Part shown: piece after piece, positions 1 to 5,181 of the stretch
Position numbering within the stretch: the first letter of the stretch is position 1
Layout: each line of letters begins with the position of its first letter
Assembly: GCA_002869095.1 (NCBI GenBank)
Contig: PKTO01000356.1
Coordinates: forward strand, 1-5,181
Direction of reading: 5' to 3'
Source: Clostridiales bacterium
GTDB taxonomy: Bacteria; Bacillota; Clostridia; Peptostreptococcales; BM714
DNA length: 5,181 nt
The notes under the pieces: model-generated
Seen by the model: only the letters and a program-made list of their open reading frames with translations
Told to the model about the DNA's origin: nothing
The model's database searches: none
Position numbers and translations under genes: made by a program

Positions 1-2781
1 GACCTTTACAGAAGAGTGATAAACAGGAACAACAGGCTCAAGCGCCTGCTTGAACTTGGTGCGCCCGAAATAATCGTCAGGAACGAGAAGCGCATGCTGC
101 AGGAAGCTGTTGACGCATTGATTGACAATGGGCGAAGAGGACGACCTGTGACCGGTCCCGGAAACAGGCCGCTGAAATCTCTTTCGGATATGCTCAAAGG
201 CAAGCAGGGACGTTTCAGGCAGAATCTGCTGGGCAAGAGGGTTGACTATTCCGGCCGTTCCGTAATAGTAGTCGGACCGGAACTCAAATTCCATCAATGC
301 GGCTTGCCGAAAAAGATGGCGCTTGAGCTTTTCAAGCCTTTTGTAATGAAGAAACTGGTTAATGAAGATTATGTCCATAATATAAAAAGCGCCAAACGAA
401 TGGTTGAAAGAGGCAAGGAAGAAGTATGGGATGTTCTTGAAGAGGTCATACAGGGCCACCCTGTTCTTCTCAACAGGGCCCCTACGCTCCACAGGCTTGG
501 GATACAGGCCTTTGAGCCGGTTTTAGTAGAGGGCAAGGCCATCAAGCTCCATCCGCTTGTATGTACGGCATACAATGCCGACTTCGACGGAGACCAAATG
601 GCGGTCCATTTGCCGCTTTCAGTGGAAGCCCAGGCCGAAGCCAGGTTCCTGATGCTTTCTGTCAACAACATATTGGCTCCAAAGGACGGCCTGCCAATAA
701 CGACTCCCACACAGGACATGGTGCTTGGAAGCTACTATCTTACTATCGATACGGGCGATGAACCGAACAACGGGATGATATTCAAGGATTTTAATGAAAT
801 GTTCATGGCTTATGACAACAAGATTGTAGGGCTTCATTCGAAGGTTAAAGTAAGAAGGCGTTTGAACGGAGACGACAAAGGCAAACTGGTCGAAGGAACT
901 GTCGGAAGATTCATATTCAATGAAAATATTCCTCAGGACCTGGGTTTTGTTGACAGAAGCAAAGACGAATACGCCCTTGAAATCGATTTCCTGTGCACAA
1001 AGAAAAAACTTGGTGTAATCATAGATAAATGTTTCAGAAGGCACGGCAATACGGTTACAGCTCTCATGCTTGACCATATCAAGGAATTGGGATTCAAGTA
1101 TTCTACAAAGGGAGCCATATCCGTAAGCGTTACCGACATGGAAATCCCTGATGAGAAAGCGGGCTTGATAACCAAAGCCGAACTTGAAGTCGAAAAGCAT
1201 CTCAAAGCATACAGAAGAGGAATGATATCAAACGAGGAGCGTTATTCCAAGGTTATAGAAACATGGAAGCGCACCACAGAGGATGTCACAGAGGCTCTTA
1301 TGCAGAACCTTGGCACGATGAACAACATTCAGATCATGGCTCATTCAGGAGCGCGTGGAAGCAGAAACCAAATCAGGCAATTGGCAGGCATGAGGGGACT
1401 TATGGCAAACACAACCGGAAAGGTTGTCGAGATTCCGATCAAATCGAATTTCCGTGAAGGTCTTTCGGTTTTGGAATACTTCATATCGACTACCGGAGCG
1501 AGAAAAGGTTTGGCCGACACAGCCCTGAGAACAGCCGACTCGGGTTACTTGACCAGACGTCTTGTTGATGTAAGCCAGGATGTCATTGTCAGGGAAGAGG
1601 ATTGCGGAGCAACCACCGGAGTAGAGATGGTGGCTTTCAAGTCCGGCAAGAACGGACAGGAAATGATTGAGCCTCTATATGACAGAATTGTTGGCCGTTA
1701 CAGCATTGAAGACATATGCGATCCTGAAAGCGGCGAAATCATTGTCGCGGAAGGTGAAATGATAACTGCCGATTTGGCTGAAAAAGTCATTGATTCGGGT
1801 ATAGAGAAAGTATTTGTAAGATCGGTGCTTCACTGCAAAGCCGAACATGGTGTCTGTGCCAAATGCTACGGGCTGAACCTCGCTACGGGAAAACCGGTGC
1901 ACATAGGCGAAGCTGTAGGAATAATCGCAGCTCAATCTATCGGCGAGCCGGGAACTCAGCTTACGATGAGAACCTTCCACACGGGAGGTGTCGCAGGAGC
2001 CGACATCACACAGGGTCTTCCGAGGGTCGAGGAGCTTTTCGAGGCGAGAAAGCCGAAAGGAATGGCTGTAATCGCTGAAATCGAGGGCAAGGTCACTATG
2101 AACGAGGCTAGGAAAAAACGCGAAATAACAGTTACCGCAGAGGATGGGACAAGCAAGGTTTATCCGATTGCTTTCGGTTCGCGCCTTAGAGTCGAAGATG
2201 GTGATTTCATAAAAGCCGGAGACAAGATAACCGAAGGTTCTGTCAATCCGCACGACATTCTCAGAATCAGCGGCATAACTGCGGTGGAACAATATATAGT
2301 CAAGGAAGTCCAAAGGGTTTACAGGCTTCAAGGTGTTGATATAAACGACAAGCACATCGAAGTGATAATAAAGCAGATGCTGTCAAAGCTCAAGATTGAC
2401 GATCCGGGCGACACCAAGCTGCTTCCAGGCGAGCTAGTAAGCGTAAACTTCTTCAACAAGATGAATGATGAAATGCGGGAAAGCGGCTTGAAAGAAGCAA
2501 TCGAGCAGAGAATAATGCTTGGCATAACAAAAGCGTCGCTCGCTACAGACTCCTTCCTTTCCGCGGCTTCATTCCAAGAAACAACGCGTGTCTTGACGGA
2601 AGCGGCAATAAAAGGAAAAGAGGACAGGCTGATCGGTTTGAAGGAGAATGTCATCATCGGCAAATTGATTCCTGCCGGGACCGGGATGAAGAAGTACAGA
2701 AACATAGGCATACAGAAGGAATTGGAAAAGATAGACATCGACGCACTTAGCATAACAACTGTTGACACTGACATTCAATGA
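1..2781 (+). CDS. rpoC: DNA-directed RNA polymerase subunit beta' (3' part; start lies before the window)
   Basis: Beta' carries the RNA polymerase active site. The frame is open from base 1 ([11 protein letters not shown]) to TGA at 2779-2781, giving 926 residues. By comparison with E. coli about 265 N-terminal residues (zinc ribbon, clamp start) are missing upstream; the GTG at base 16 is an internal valine, not a start. In visible-fragment numbering: rudder/switch-2 region about 40-85 ([21 protein letters not shown]), Mg-binding NADFDGD 192-198 (bases 574-594), bridge helix from about 495 ([17 protein letters not shown]), four zinc cysteines at 535, 612, 619 and 622, and trigger loop TMRTFHTGG with M656, R657, H660. 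The loop runs straight into [24 protein letters not shown], so the large SI3 insertion of proteobacteria is absent, as in Firmicutes. One oddity is Thr498 where E. coli and Thermus have a bridge-helix histidine. rpoB is expected upstream. No frameshift is seen. Identity is certain. Confidence 0.99.
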   Translation, partial: DLYRRVINRNNRLKRLLELGAPEIIVRNEKRMLQEAVDALIDNGRRGRPVTGPGNRPLKSLSDMLKGKQGRFRQNLLGKRVDYSGRSVIVVGPELKFHQCGLPKKMALELFKPFVMKKLVNEDYVHNIKSAKRMVERGKEEVWDVLEEVIQGHPVLLNRAPTLHRLGIQAFEPVLVEGKAIKLHPLVCTAYNADFDGDQMAVHLPLSVEAQAEARFLMLSVNNILAPKDGLPITTPTQDMVLGSYYLTIDTGDEPNNGMIFKDFNEMFMAYDNKIVGLHSKVKVRRRLNGDDKGKLVEGTVGRFIFNENIPQDLGFVDRSKDEYALEIDFLCTKKKLGVIIDKCFRRHGNTVTALMLDHIKELGFKYSTKGAISVSVTDMEIPDEKAGLITKAELEVEKHLKAYRRGMISNEERYSKVIETWKRTTEDVTEALMQNLGTMNNIQIMAHSGARGSRNQIRQLAGMRGLMANTTGKVVEIPIKSNFREGLSVLEYFISTTGARKGLADTALRTADSGYLTRRLVDVSQDVIVREEDCGATTGVEMVAFKSGKNGQEMIEPLYDRIVGRYSIEDICDPESGEIIVAEGEMITADLAEKVIDSGIEKVFVRSVLHCKAEHGVCAKCYGLNLATGKPVHIGEAVGIIAAQSIGEPGTQLTMRTFHTGGVAGADITQGLPRVEELFEARKPKGMAVIAEIEGKVTMNEARKKREITVTAEDGTSKVYPIAFGSRLRVEDGDFIKAGDKITEGSVNPHDILRISGITAVEQYIVKEVQRVYRLQGVDINDKHIEVIIKQMLSKLKIDDPGDTKLLPGELVSVNFFNKMNDEMRESGLKEAIEQRIMLGITKASLATDSFLSAASFQETTRVLTEAAIKGKEDRLIGLKENVIIGKLIPAGTGMKKYRNIGIQKELEKIDIDALSITTVDTDIQ

Positions 2782-2790
2782 TGCTAAAAT
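2762..2790 (+). promoter_or_regulatory. Internal sigma-A-type promoter at the rpoC 3' end
   Basis: A perfect -35 hexamer TTGACA (2762-2767) is followed by a 17-bp spacer and TAAAAT (2785-2790), which matches the -10 consensus at five of six bases. TG at 2782-2783 gives an extended -10 (TGC-TAAAAT). The -35 lies inside the last codons of rpoC, and the rpoC stop codon lies in the spacer. The predicted start of transcription is near 2796-2798, about 76 nt before the L7Ae-like gene. The promoter would allow that gene, rpsL, rpsG and fusA to be transcribed separately from rpoBC. The motif match is seen directly; activity is inferred. Confidence 0.75.
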
Positions 2791-2821
2791 GGTCTAGTGT
2801 GCAAAATTGCAATAAGCTTCA

Positions 2822-2858
2822 AACAACTGTAATTGAGACATAACGACTGTGATTGGAA
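2822..2858 (+). repeat. Imperfect direct repeat in the leader of the L7Ae-like gene
   Basis: Two 17-nt units (2822-2838 and 2842-2858) share the form AAC-R-ACTGT-R-ATTG-RR-A and match at 13 of 17 positions, with a 20-nt period (about two helical turns). They lie downstream of the predicted transcription start and just before the ribosome binding site, so they would be part of the mRNA leader. A role as a protein- or RNA-binding site is possible, but chance resemblance in a short AT-rich stretch cannot be excluded. Apart from this and the promoter, the 91-nt gap 2782-2872 holds only a weak 4-5 bp hairpin around 2800-2811. Confidence 0.4.
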
Positions 2859-2861
2859 GGA
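2855..2861 (+). promoter_or_regulatory. Ribosome binding site of the L7Ae-like gene (decides the start)
   Basis: GGAAGGA lies 11 nt before the ATG at 2873, a rather long but usable distance. The two upstream in-frame GTG codons fit less well: the one at 2849 has no purine-rich site before it, and the one at 2864 is only 2 nt from the site. The ATG at 2868 is out of frame. The site supports the 82-residue product. Confidence 0.6.
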
Positions 2862-2872
2862 ACGTGGATGCC

Positions 2873-3121
2873 ATGAACCTGGCTGATTGCAAGAAAAATA
2901 AAAAACTGAGAATAGGCTTGAAACAGTCCATGAAAGCGATTTCGGAGGGTTTGGCCGAGAAGTTGATTATTGCTCGTGATGCGGATCAATATGTGACCCG
3001 CGGTGTCTTGAAGCTTGCCGAAGAACATGGCGTAAAAATCGAGTATTGCGAATCGATGAAAGCTCTTGGAAAGGCATGCGAAATAGATGTAGGTGCTGCT
3101 ACAGCAGTAATAATAAAATGA
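2873..3121 (+). CDS. ybxF: L7Ae/L30e-family RNA-binding protein (YbxF-like, putative ribosomal protein)
   Basis: Small single-domain protein of the L7Ae/L30e/Gadd45 fold. The Bacillus relatives YbxF and YlxQ bind kink-turn RNA; the cellular role of the family in bacteria is less clear than that of archaeal L7Ae. From ATG 2873 the product is 82 residues, the same length as I recall for B. subtilis YbxF. Family marks visible are IGLKQSMKAI (residues 14-23, the RNA-contacting GxKQ..K segment), the strand-plus-acidic motif LIIARDAD (31-38), and ESMKALGKACEIDVGAA (60-76), nearly identical to the YbxF C-terminal signature. A longer form from GTG 2849 (90 residues) is less likely because it lacks a Shine-Dalgarno site. 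It sits 91 nt after rpoC, just behind the internal promoter, and 35 nt before rpsL, so it is probably the first gene of the str transcript. The family call is firm; the specific function is known only by analogy. Confidence 0.93.
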   Translation: MNLADCKKNKKLRIGLKQSMKAISEGLAEKLIIARDADQYVTRGVLKLAEEHGVKIEYCESMKALGKACEIDVGAATAVIIK

Positions 3122-3141
3122 TGAAAAAATCATAATAAGCA

Positions 3142-3151
3142 AAAGGAGGTG
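3142..3151 (+). promoter_or_regulatory. Very strong ribosome binding site of rpsL
   Basis: AAAGGAGGTG is complementary over ten bases to the usual 16S rRNA 3' end (CACCUCCUUU). The distance to the rpsL ATG is 5 nt from the last paired base. It is much the most complete Shine-Dalgarno site in the window and fits high S12 synthesis. Confidence 0.85.
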
Positions 3152-3156
3152 CGAAA

Positions 3157-3573
3157 ATGCCAACTATCAACCAACTGGTCCGTAAAGGAAGAGAGACTTC
3201 CGTTAAGAAATCAACGGCGCCGGCACTGCAAAAAGGATTCAATTCGCTCAAGAGACGAAGTGTTTCCGTCAGCTCGCCGCAAAAAAGGGGCGTGTGTACA
3301 GCTGTAAAGACTGTGACACCCAAAAAACCTAACTCGGCGTTGAGAAAAGTAGCCAGGGTCAGACTGACCAACGGAATCGAGGTTACAGCTTATGTTCCTG
3401 GAATCGGACATAACCTTCAAGAGCATAGTGTTGTACTTATAAGAGGCGGAAGAGTCAAAGACCTGCCGGGTGTAAGATACCACATTGTCAGAGGGACGCT
3501 CGATACAGCAGGCGTGGATTCAAGGATGCAAAGCCGGTCCAAGTACGGTACAAAACGACCGAAGAAAAAGTAA
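3157..3573 (+). CDS. rpsL: 30S ribosomal protein S12
   Basis: S12 lies at the decoding centre of the 30S subunit and contributes to tRNA selection and accuracy. The 138-residue product has the full family signature: [11 protein letters not shown] at the N-terminus, PQKRGVCT (41-48), [11 protein letters not shown] (54-64), [30 protein letters not shown] (84-113) and the basic tail [13 protein letters not shown]. Lys56 and Lys101 correspond to E. coli K43 and K88, the main streptomycin-resistance positions; both are lysine, the sensitive-type state. Asp102 matches the aspartate that RimO methylthiolates in some bacteria. Sixteen residues separate PAL (22-24) from PQKRG (41-45), against three in E. 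coli, which is the Bacillus-type extension. The start is fixed by the strong Shine-Dalgarno site 5-6 nt upstream. It follows the L7Ae-like gene by 35 nt and is separated from rpsG by a structured 130-nt gap. Confidence 0.99.
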   Translation: MPTINQLVRKGRETSVKKSTAPALQKGFNSLKRRSVSVSSPQKRGVCTAVKTVTPKKPNSALRKVARVRLTNGIEVTAYVPGIGHNLQEHSVVLIRGGRVKDLPGVRYHIVRGTLDTAGVDSRMQSRSKYGTKRPKKK

Positions 3574-3624
3574 TGATAAAATGATGCCGAGTCTCCTCCG
3601 GTTTGAGGGGACGCGGTTTATCAT
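3573..3624 (+). promoter_or_regulatory. Long interrupted hairpin directly after the rpsL stop codon
   Basis: Seen in the sequence: ATGATAAA (3573-3580) pairs perfectly with TTTATCAT (3617-3624). Inside this, a 6-nt bulge (3581-3586) leads to CCG (3587-3589) pairing with CGG (3614-3616), then an A3590-G3613 mismatch. Next comes an 8-bp stem GTCTCCTC (3591-3598) with GAGGGGAC (3605-3612), one G-U pair, closing a 6-nt loop. No U-tract follows, so it is not an intrinsic terminator. The first pairing base is the last base of the rpsL stop codon, so a ribosome terminating on rpsL would open the lower stem. In E. coli the rpsL-rpsG gap is the S7 translational operator; a similar role here is inferred. 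Confidence 0.6.
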
Positions 3625-3625
3625 A

Positions 3626-3666
3626 TATCGACACAGCGGCAGCCGGGAGGCTGTCGAGTACCGATG
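3626..3666 (+). promoter_or_regulatory. Second hairpin with GNRA tetraloop before rpsG
   Basis: CGGCAGCC (3637-3644) pairs with GGCTGTCG (3649-3656) over 8 bp including one G-U, closing a GGGA tetraloop, which is a GNRA type. A flanking ATCG (3627-3630) with CGAT (3662-3665) helix can extend it across a purine-rich internal loop (3631-3636 and 3657-3661). GNRA loops often cap stable helices or make tertiary contacts. The hairpin ends about 23 nt before the rpsG Shine-Dalgarno site, leaving that site single-stranded in this fold. It is not followed by a U-tract. Alternative pairings exist (CGACA 3629-3633 with TGTCG 3652-3656), so the exact fold is uncertain. Confidence 0.5.
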
Positions 3667-3688
3667 AAAAAAAGTCCAATAAATAATA

Positions 3689-3696
3689 GAGGAGGG
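3689..3696 (+). promoter_or_regulatory. Ribosome binding site of rpsG (supports the GTG start)
   Basis: GAGGAGGG lies 7 nt before the GTG at 3704. It fixes that start and matches the expected N-terminus MPRKG. GAGGAG (3689-3694) is exactly complementary to CTCCTC (3593-3598) in the arm of the upstream hairpin, so the site could be masked in an alternative fold. Confidence 0.85.
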
Positions 3697-3703
3697 AAGC
3701 GAC

Positions 3704-4174
3704 GTGCCGAGAAAAGGAAGTATACCGAAAAGGGAAGTATTGCCGGATCCTATATACCAAAAGAAAATCGTTACGAAATTGATTAATTCGATTATGCTTG
3801 ACGGTAAGAAGGGTGTTGCGCAAAACATTGTTTATGGAGCTTTTGAACAGCTCAAGGAAAAAACCGGGAAAGATGCGCTTGAAGTGTTTGAAGAGGCTTT
3901 GGGCAACATAATGCAGGTATTGGAAGTAAAGGCCAGACGTATCGGTGGTGCCAACTACCAGGTTCCAATCGAAGTAAGGCCTGAAAGAAGAGAGACTCTT
4001 GGAATCAGATGGCTTGTCAAATATACGCGTGCAAGAGGCGAGAAGAATATGACAGACCGTTTGGCAAAAGAGCTTTTGGATGCGGCCAACAATACTGGAG
4101 CATCAGTCAAGAAAAAAGAAGACACCCATAAGATGGCTGAAGCCAACAAGGCTTTTGCTCATTACAGGTGGTAA
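3704..4174 (+). CDS. rpsG: 30S ribosomal protein S7
   Basis: S7 is a primary binding protein that nucleates assembly of the 3' major domain of 16S rRNA and lies near the E site and mRNA exit. In E. coli it also represses the str operon by binding the rpsL-rpsG mRNA. The product is 156 residues, as in Bacillus. Conserved segments are [18 protein letters not shown] (1-18), [15 protein letters not shown] (26-40), [25 protein letters not shown] (72-96), the RNA-contacting wing and core, and the C-terminus [18 protein letters not shown]. The start is GTG, supported by a Shine-Dalgarno site 7 nt upstream. An oddity is Gln71 where Bacillus, E. coli and Thermus sequences, as I recall them, have proline just before the VEVK/LEVK segment. 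It is followed by fusA after 65 nt. Confidence 0.99.
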   Translation: MPRKGSIPKREVLPDPIYQKKIVTKLINSIMLDGKKGVAQNIVYGAFEQLKEKTGKDALEVFEEALGNIMQVLEVKARRIGGANYQVPIEVRPERRETLGIRWLVKYTRARGEKNMTDRLAKELLDAANNTGASVKKKEDTHKMAEANKAFAHYRW

Positions 4175-4225
4175 GGCAAATATAAAGATGTATCAATCAA
4201 ATAATATTAAAAGTGCAATTACGAA

Positions 4226-4232
4226 GGGAGGG
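4226..4232 (+). promoter_or_regulatory. Ribosome binding site of fusA (decides a TTG start)
   Basis: GGGAGGG ends 7 nt before the TTG at 4240. An in-frame ATG at 4234 is only 1 nt from the site and therefore too close to be used with it. The TTG start yields [20 protein letters not shown], matching the usual EF-G N-terminus, whereas the ATG would add two residues. The remainder of the 65-nt gap (4175-4239) is AT-rich and shows no convincing promoter, hairpin or terminator. Confidence 0.8.
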
Positions 4233-4239
4233 AATGAGT

Positions 4240-5181
4240 TTGCCAAGAAAATTCAGTTTGGAGAATACCAGGAATATAGGAATAATGGCTCATATCGACG
4301 CTGGAAAAACGACAGCTACCGAGCGTATTCTGTTCTATTCCGGAAAGACTCACAAATTAGGTGAAACTCACGAAGGCGCCTCTCAAATGGACTGGATGGA
4401 ACAAGAGCAGGAAAGAGGTATTACAATAACCTCTGCGGCTACCACCACATTTTGGAAGGATAACCGAATCAACATTATAGACACACCGGGACACGTTGAC
4501 TTTACAGTTGAAGTTGAAAGGTCCCTGAGGGTCCTTGATGGATCGGTAGCCTTGTTTGATGCGAAAAGCGGGGTTGAACCCCAATCCGAAACCGTTTGGA
4601 GACAAGCCGACAAATATCGCGTTCCCAGAATCTGTTTTGTCAATAAAATGGACAAGATGGGGGCGGACTTCTACATGTCCGTTGAAACCATGAGAGAACG
4701 CTTGAAGGCGAATGCAGTTCCGCTGCAGATTCCGATTGGTGCGGAGGAAGACTATGTGGGTCTTATAGACCTTGTAGAAATGCATGCCAAATTCTACACC
4801 AATGATATTGGGACAGAAATAGAAACAAGGGAAATACCGGAAGAGTATAGAGAAAAGGCCGAAGAGTTCAGGGAGAAATTGCTTGAAAGCATAGCGGACT
4901 TCGATGAAGAGCTCATGATGATGTTCCTCGAGGGAGAGGAAATCGAAACTGCTCAAATAAAGGCTGCTGTCAGGAAGGCCACAATAGGGAACAAGATATT
5001 TCCGGTGCTTTGCGGATCGGCTTACAAGAACAAGGGAGTTCAGCTCCTTCTTGACGCCGTAGTCGACTACATGCCGTCCCCGCTCGATGTTGAAGCGATA
5101 AAGGGAACCCTTATGGATGAGGAAGAGGAAGCAACGAGGGAAGTTTCGGATGAAGCTCCTTTCGCGGCACTTGCATTCAAA
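4240..5181 (+). CDS. fusA: Translation elongation factor G (5' part; continues past the window)
   Basis: EF-G is the GTPase that drives tRNA-mRNA translocation and, with RRF, ribosome recycling. The frame is open for 314 codons from TTG 4240 to the last base; full EF-G is about 690-700 residues, so less than half is present. The visible G domain contains G1 AHIDAGKT (17-24), switch I with RGITI (59-63), G3 DTPGHVDF (81-88), G4 NKMD (135-138) and G5 GSA (259-261). The G' insertion lies between G4 and G5 (about 160-255), and the start of domain II (PFAALAFK) closes the window. All nucleotide-binding motifs are intact and there is no frameshift. DTPGH and the long G' region separate it from EF-Tu and LepA; a fusidic-acid protection paralogue (FusB type) is structurally unrelated. 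The operon position after rpsG supports canonical fusA, and tuf would be expected downstream. Confidence 0.98.
   Translation, partial: MPRKFSLENTRNIGIMAHIDAGKTTATERILFYSGKTHKLGETHEGASQMDWMEQEQERGITITSAATTTFWKDNRINIIDTPGHVDFTVEVERSLRVLDGSVALFDAKSGVEPQSETVWRQADKYRVPRICFVNKMDKMGADFYMSVETMRERLKANAVPLQIPIGAEEDYVGLIDLVEMHAKFYTNDIGTEIETREIPEEYREKAEEFREKLLESIADFDEELMMMFLEGEEIETAQIKAAVRKATIGNKIFPVLCGSAYKNKGVQLLLDAVVDYMPSPLDVEAIKGTLMDEEEEATREVSDEAPFAALAFK

Noticed and set aside
16..18. GTG as a translation start of rpoC
   Set aside because: The five codons before it (DLYRR) continue the conserved beta' sequence, so the gene simply enters from upstream.
619..2355. Long open frames on the minus strand opposite rpoC (for example 619-1200 and 1675-2355)
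   Set aside because: They lie wholly opposite a conserved gene, show no recognisable domains and no ribosome binding sites; they are antisense shadows.
2849..2872. Longer start (GTG 2849) for the L7Ae-like protein, giving 90 residues
   Set aside because: No Shine-Dalgarno site precedes it, and the ATG at 2873 gives the 82-residue length of the B. subtilis relative.
3301..3303. Ala49 in S12 (GVCTAV) in place of Arg of E. coli and Bacillus
   Set aside because: Thermus has Val at this place, so the position tolerates small residues; not a resistance position.
3581..3616. Kink-turn in the first hairpin as an L7Ae-like target
   Set aside because: Only a single A-G mismatch (3590/3613) is present next to Watson-Crick pairs; there is no 3-nt bulge followed by tandem sheared G-A pairs.
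3603..3629. Promoter in the rpsL-rpsG gap (TTGAGG with TATATC)
   Set aside because: The spacer would be 15 bp and both hexamers deviate from consensus; far weaker than the promoter at 2762-2790.
3573..3666. Intrinsic terminator between rpsL and rpsG
   Set aside because: Neither hairpin is followed by a run of T; ATATATCG and AGTACCGATG follow instead. rpsG and fusA are expected to be co-transcribed.
3664..3786. Short ORF of 40 codons ([17 protein letters not shown]...) beginning in the rpsL-rpsG gap and overlapping rpsG in another frame
   Set aside because: Its only purine-rich site (GGGAGG, 3645-3650) is 13 nt away and partly inside the GNRA hairpin. Most of the ORF is the rpsG coding sequence read in a shifted frame, and its basic composition follows from purine-rich DNA.
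4618..4620. Arg127 in EF-G (KYRVPR) where Bacillus has Gly
   Set aside because: E. coli has Lys at this position, so it is variable and basic residues are normal.

Overview
The window is a conserved translation/transcription operon segment, all on the + strand: rpoC (3' part) – L7Ae-family gene (ybxF type) – rpsL – rpsG – fusA (5' part). This is the classic rpoBC–str order. The small L7Ae-like gene between rpoC and rpsL is the arrangement known from Bacillus and relatives and is absent from the E. coli str operon. Other features also suggest a Bacillota (Firmicutes) genome, probably Clostridia of moderate GC: no large insertion in the RpoC trigger loop, a Bacillus-type 13-residue extension near the start of S12, a 156-residue S7 close to that of Bacillus, strong purine-rich Shine-Dalgarno sites, and frequent AGA/AGG and ATA codons. 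The lineage is an inference from remembered sequences, not from a search.

Layout: positions 1-2781 encode the last 926 residues of the RNA polymerase beta' subunit, including rudder, catalytic NADFDGD loop, bridge helix, zinc-binding cysteines and trigger loop. The rpoC 3' end carries a near-consensus sigma-A-type promoter (TTGACA, 17-bp spacer, extended TGC, TAAAAT; 2762-2790) that should start a transcript about 76 nt before the next gene. That leader contains an imperfect 17-nt direct repeat with a 20-nt period. An 82-residue L7Ae-like RNA-binding protein follows (2873-3121), then S12 (3157-3573), S7 (3704-4174) and the first 314 residues of EF-G (4240-5181).

The one sizeable non-coding stretch is the 130-nt rpsL-rpsG gap. 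It folds on paper into two strong hairpins without U-tracts. The first begins at the rpsL stop codon, and its pyrimidine arm can alternatively pair with the rpsG Shine-Dalgarno sequence. The second has a GGGA (GNRA) tetraloop. In E. coli the same gap carries the S7 autoregulatory site, so this is the best candidate for an undescribed regulatory RNA here.

Together the genes supply RNA polymerase, two small-subunit proteins (decoding centre and 3' major domain of 16S rRNA), a translocation GTPase and a kink-turn-type RNA-binding protein. The internal promoter and the structured gap suggest that the str genes can be expressed separately from rpoBC and that S7 is adjusted at translation. I see no mobile elements, tRNA/rRNA genes, CRISPR arrays or intrinsic terminators. 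The window is mostly ordinary core genome, with the interest in its regulatory sequences.
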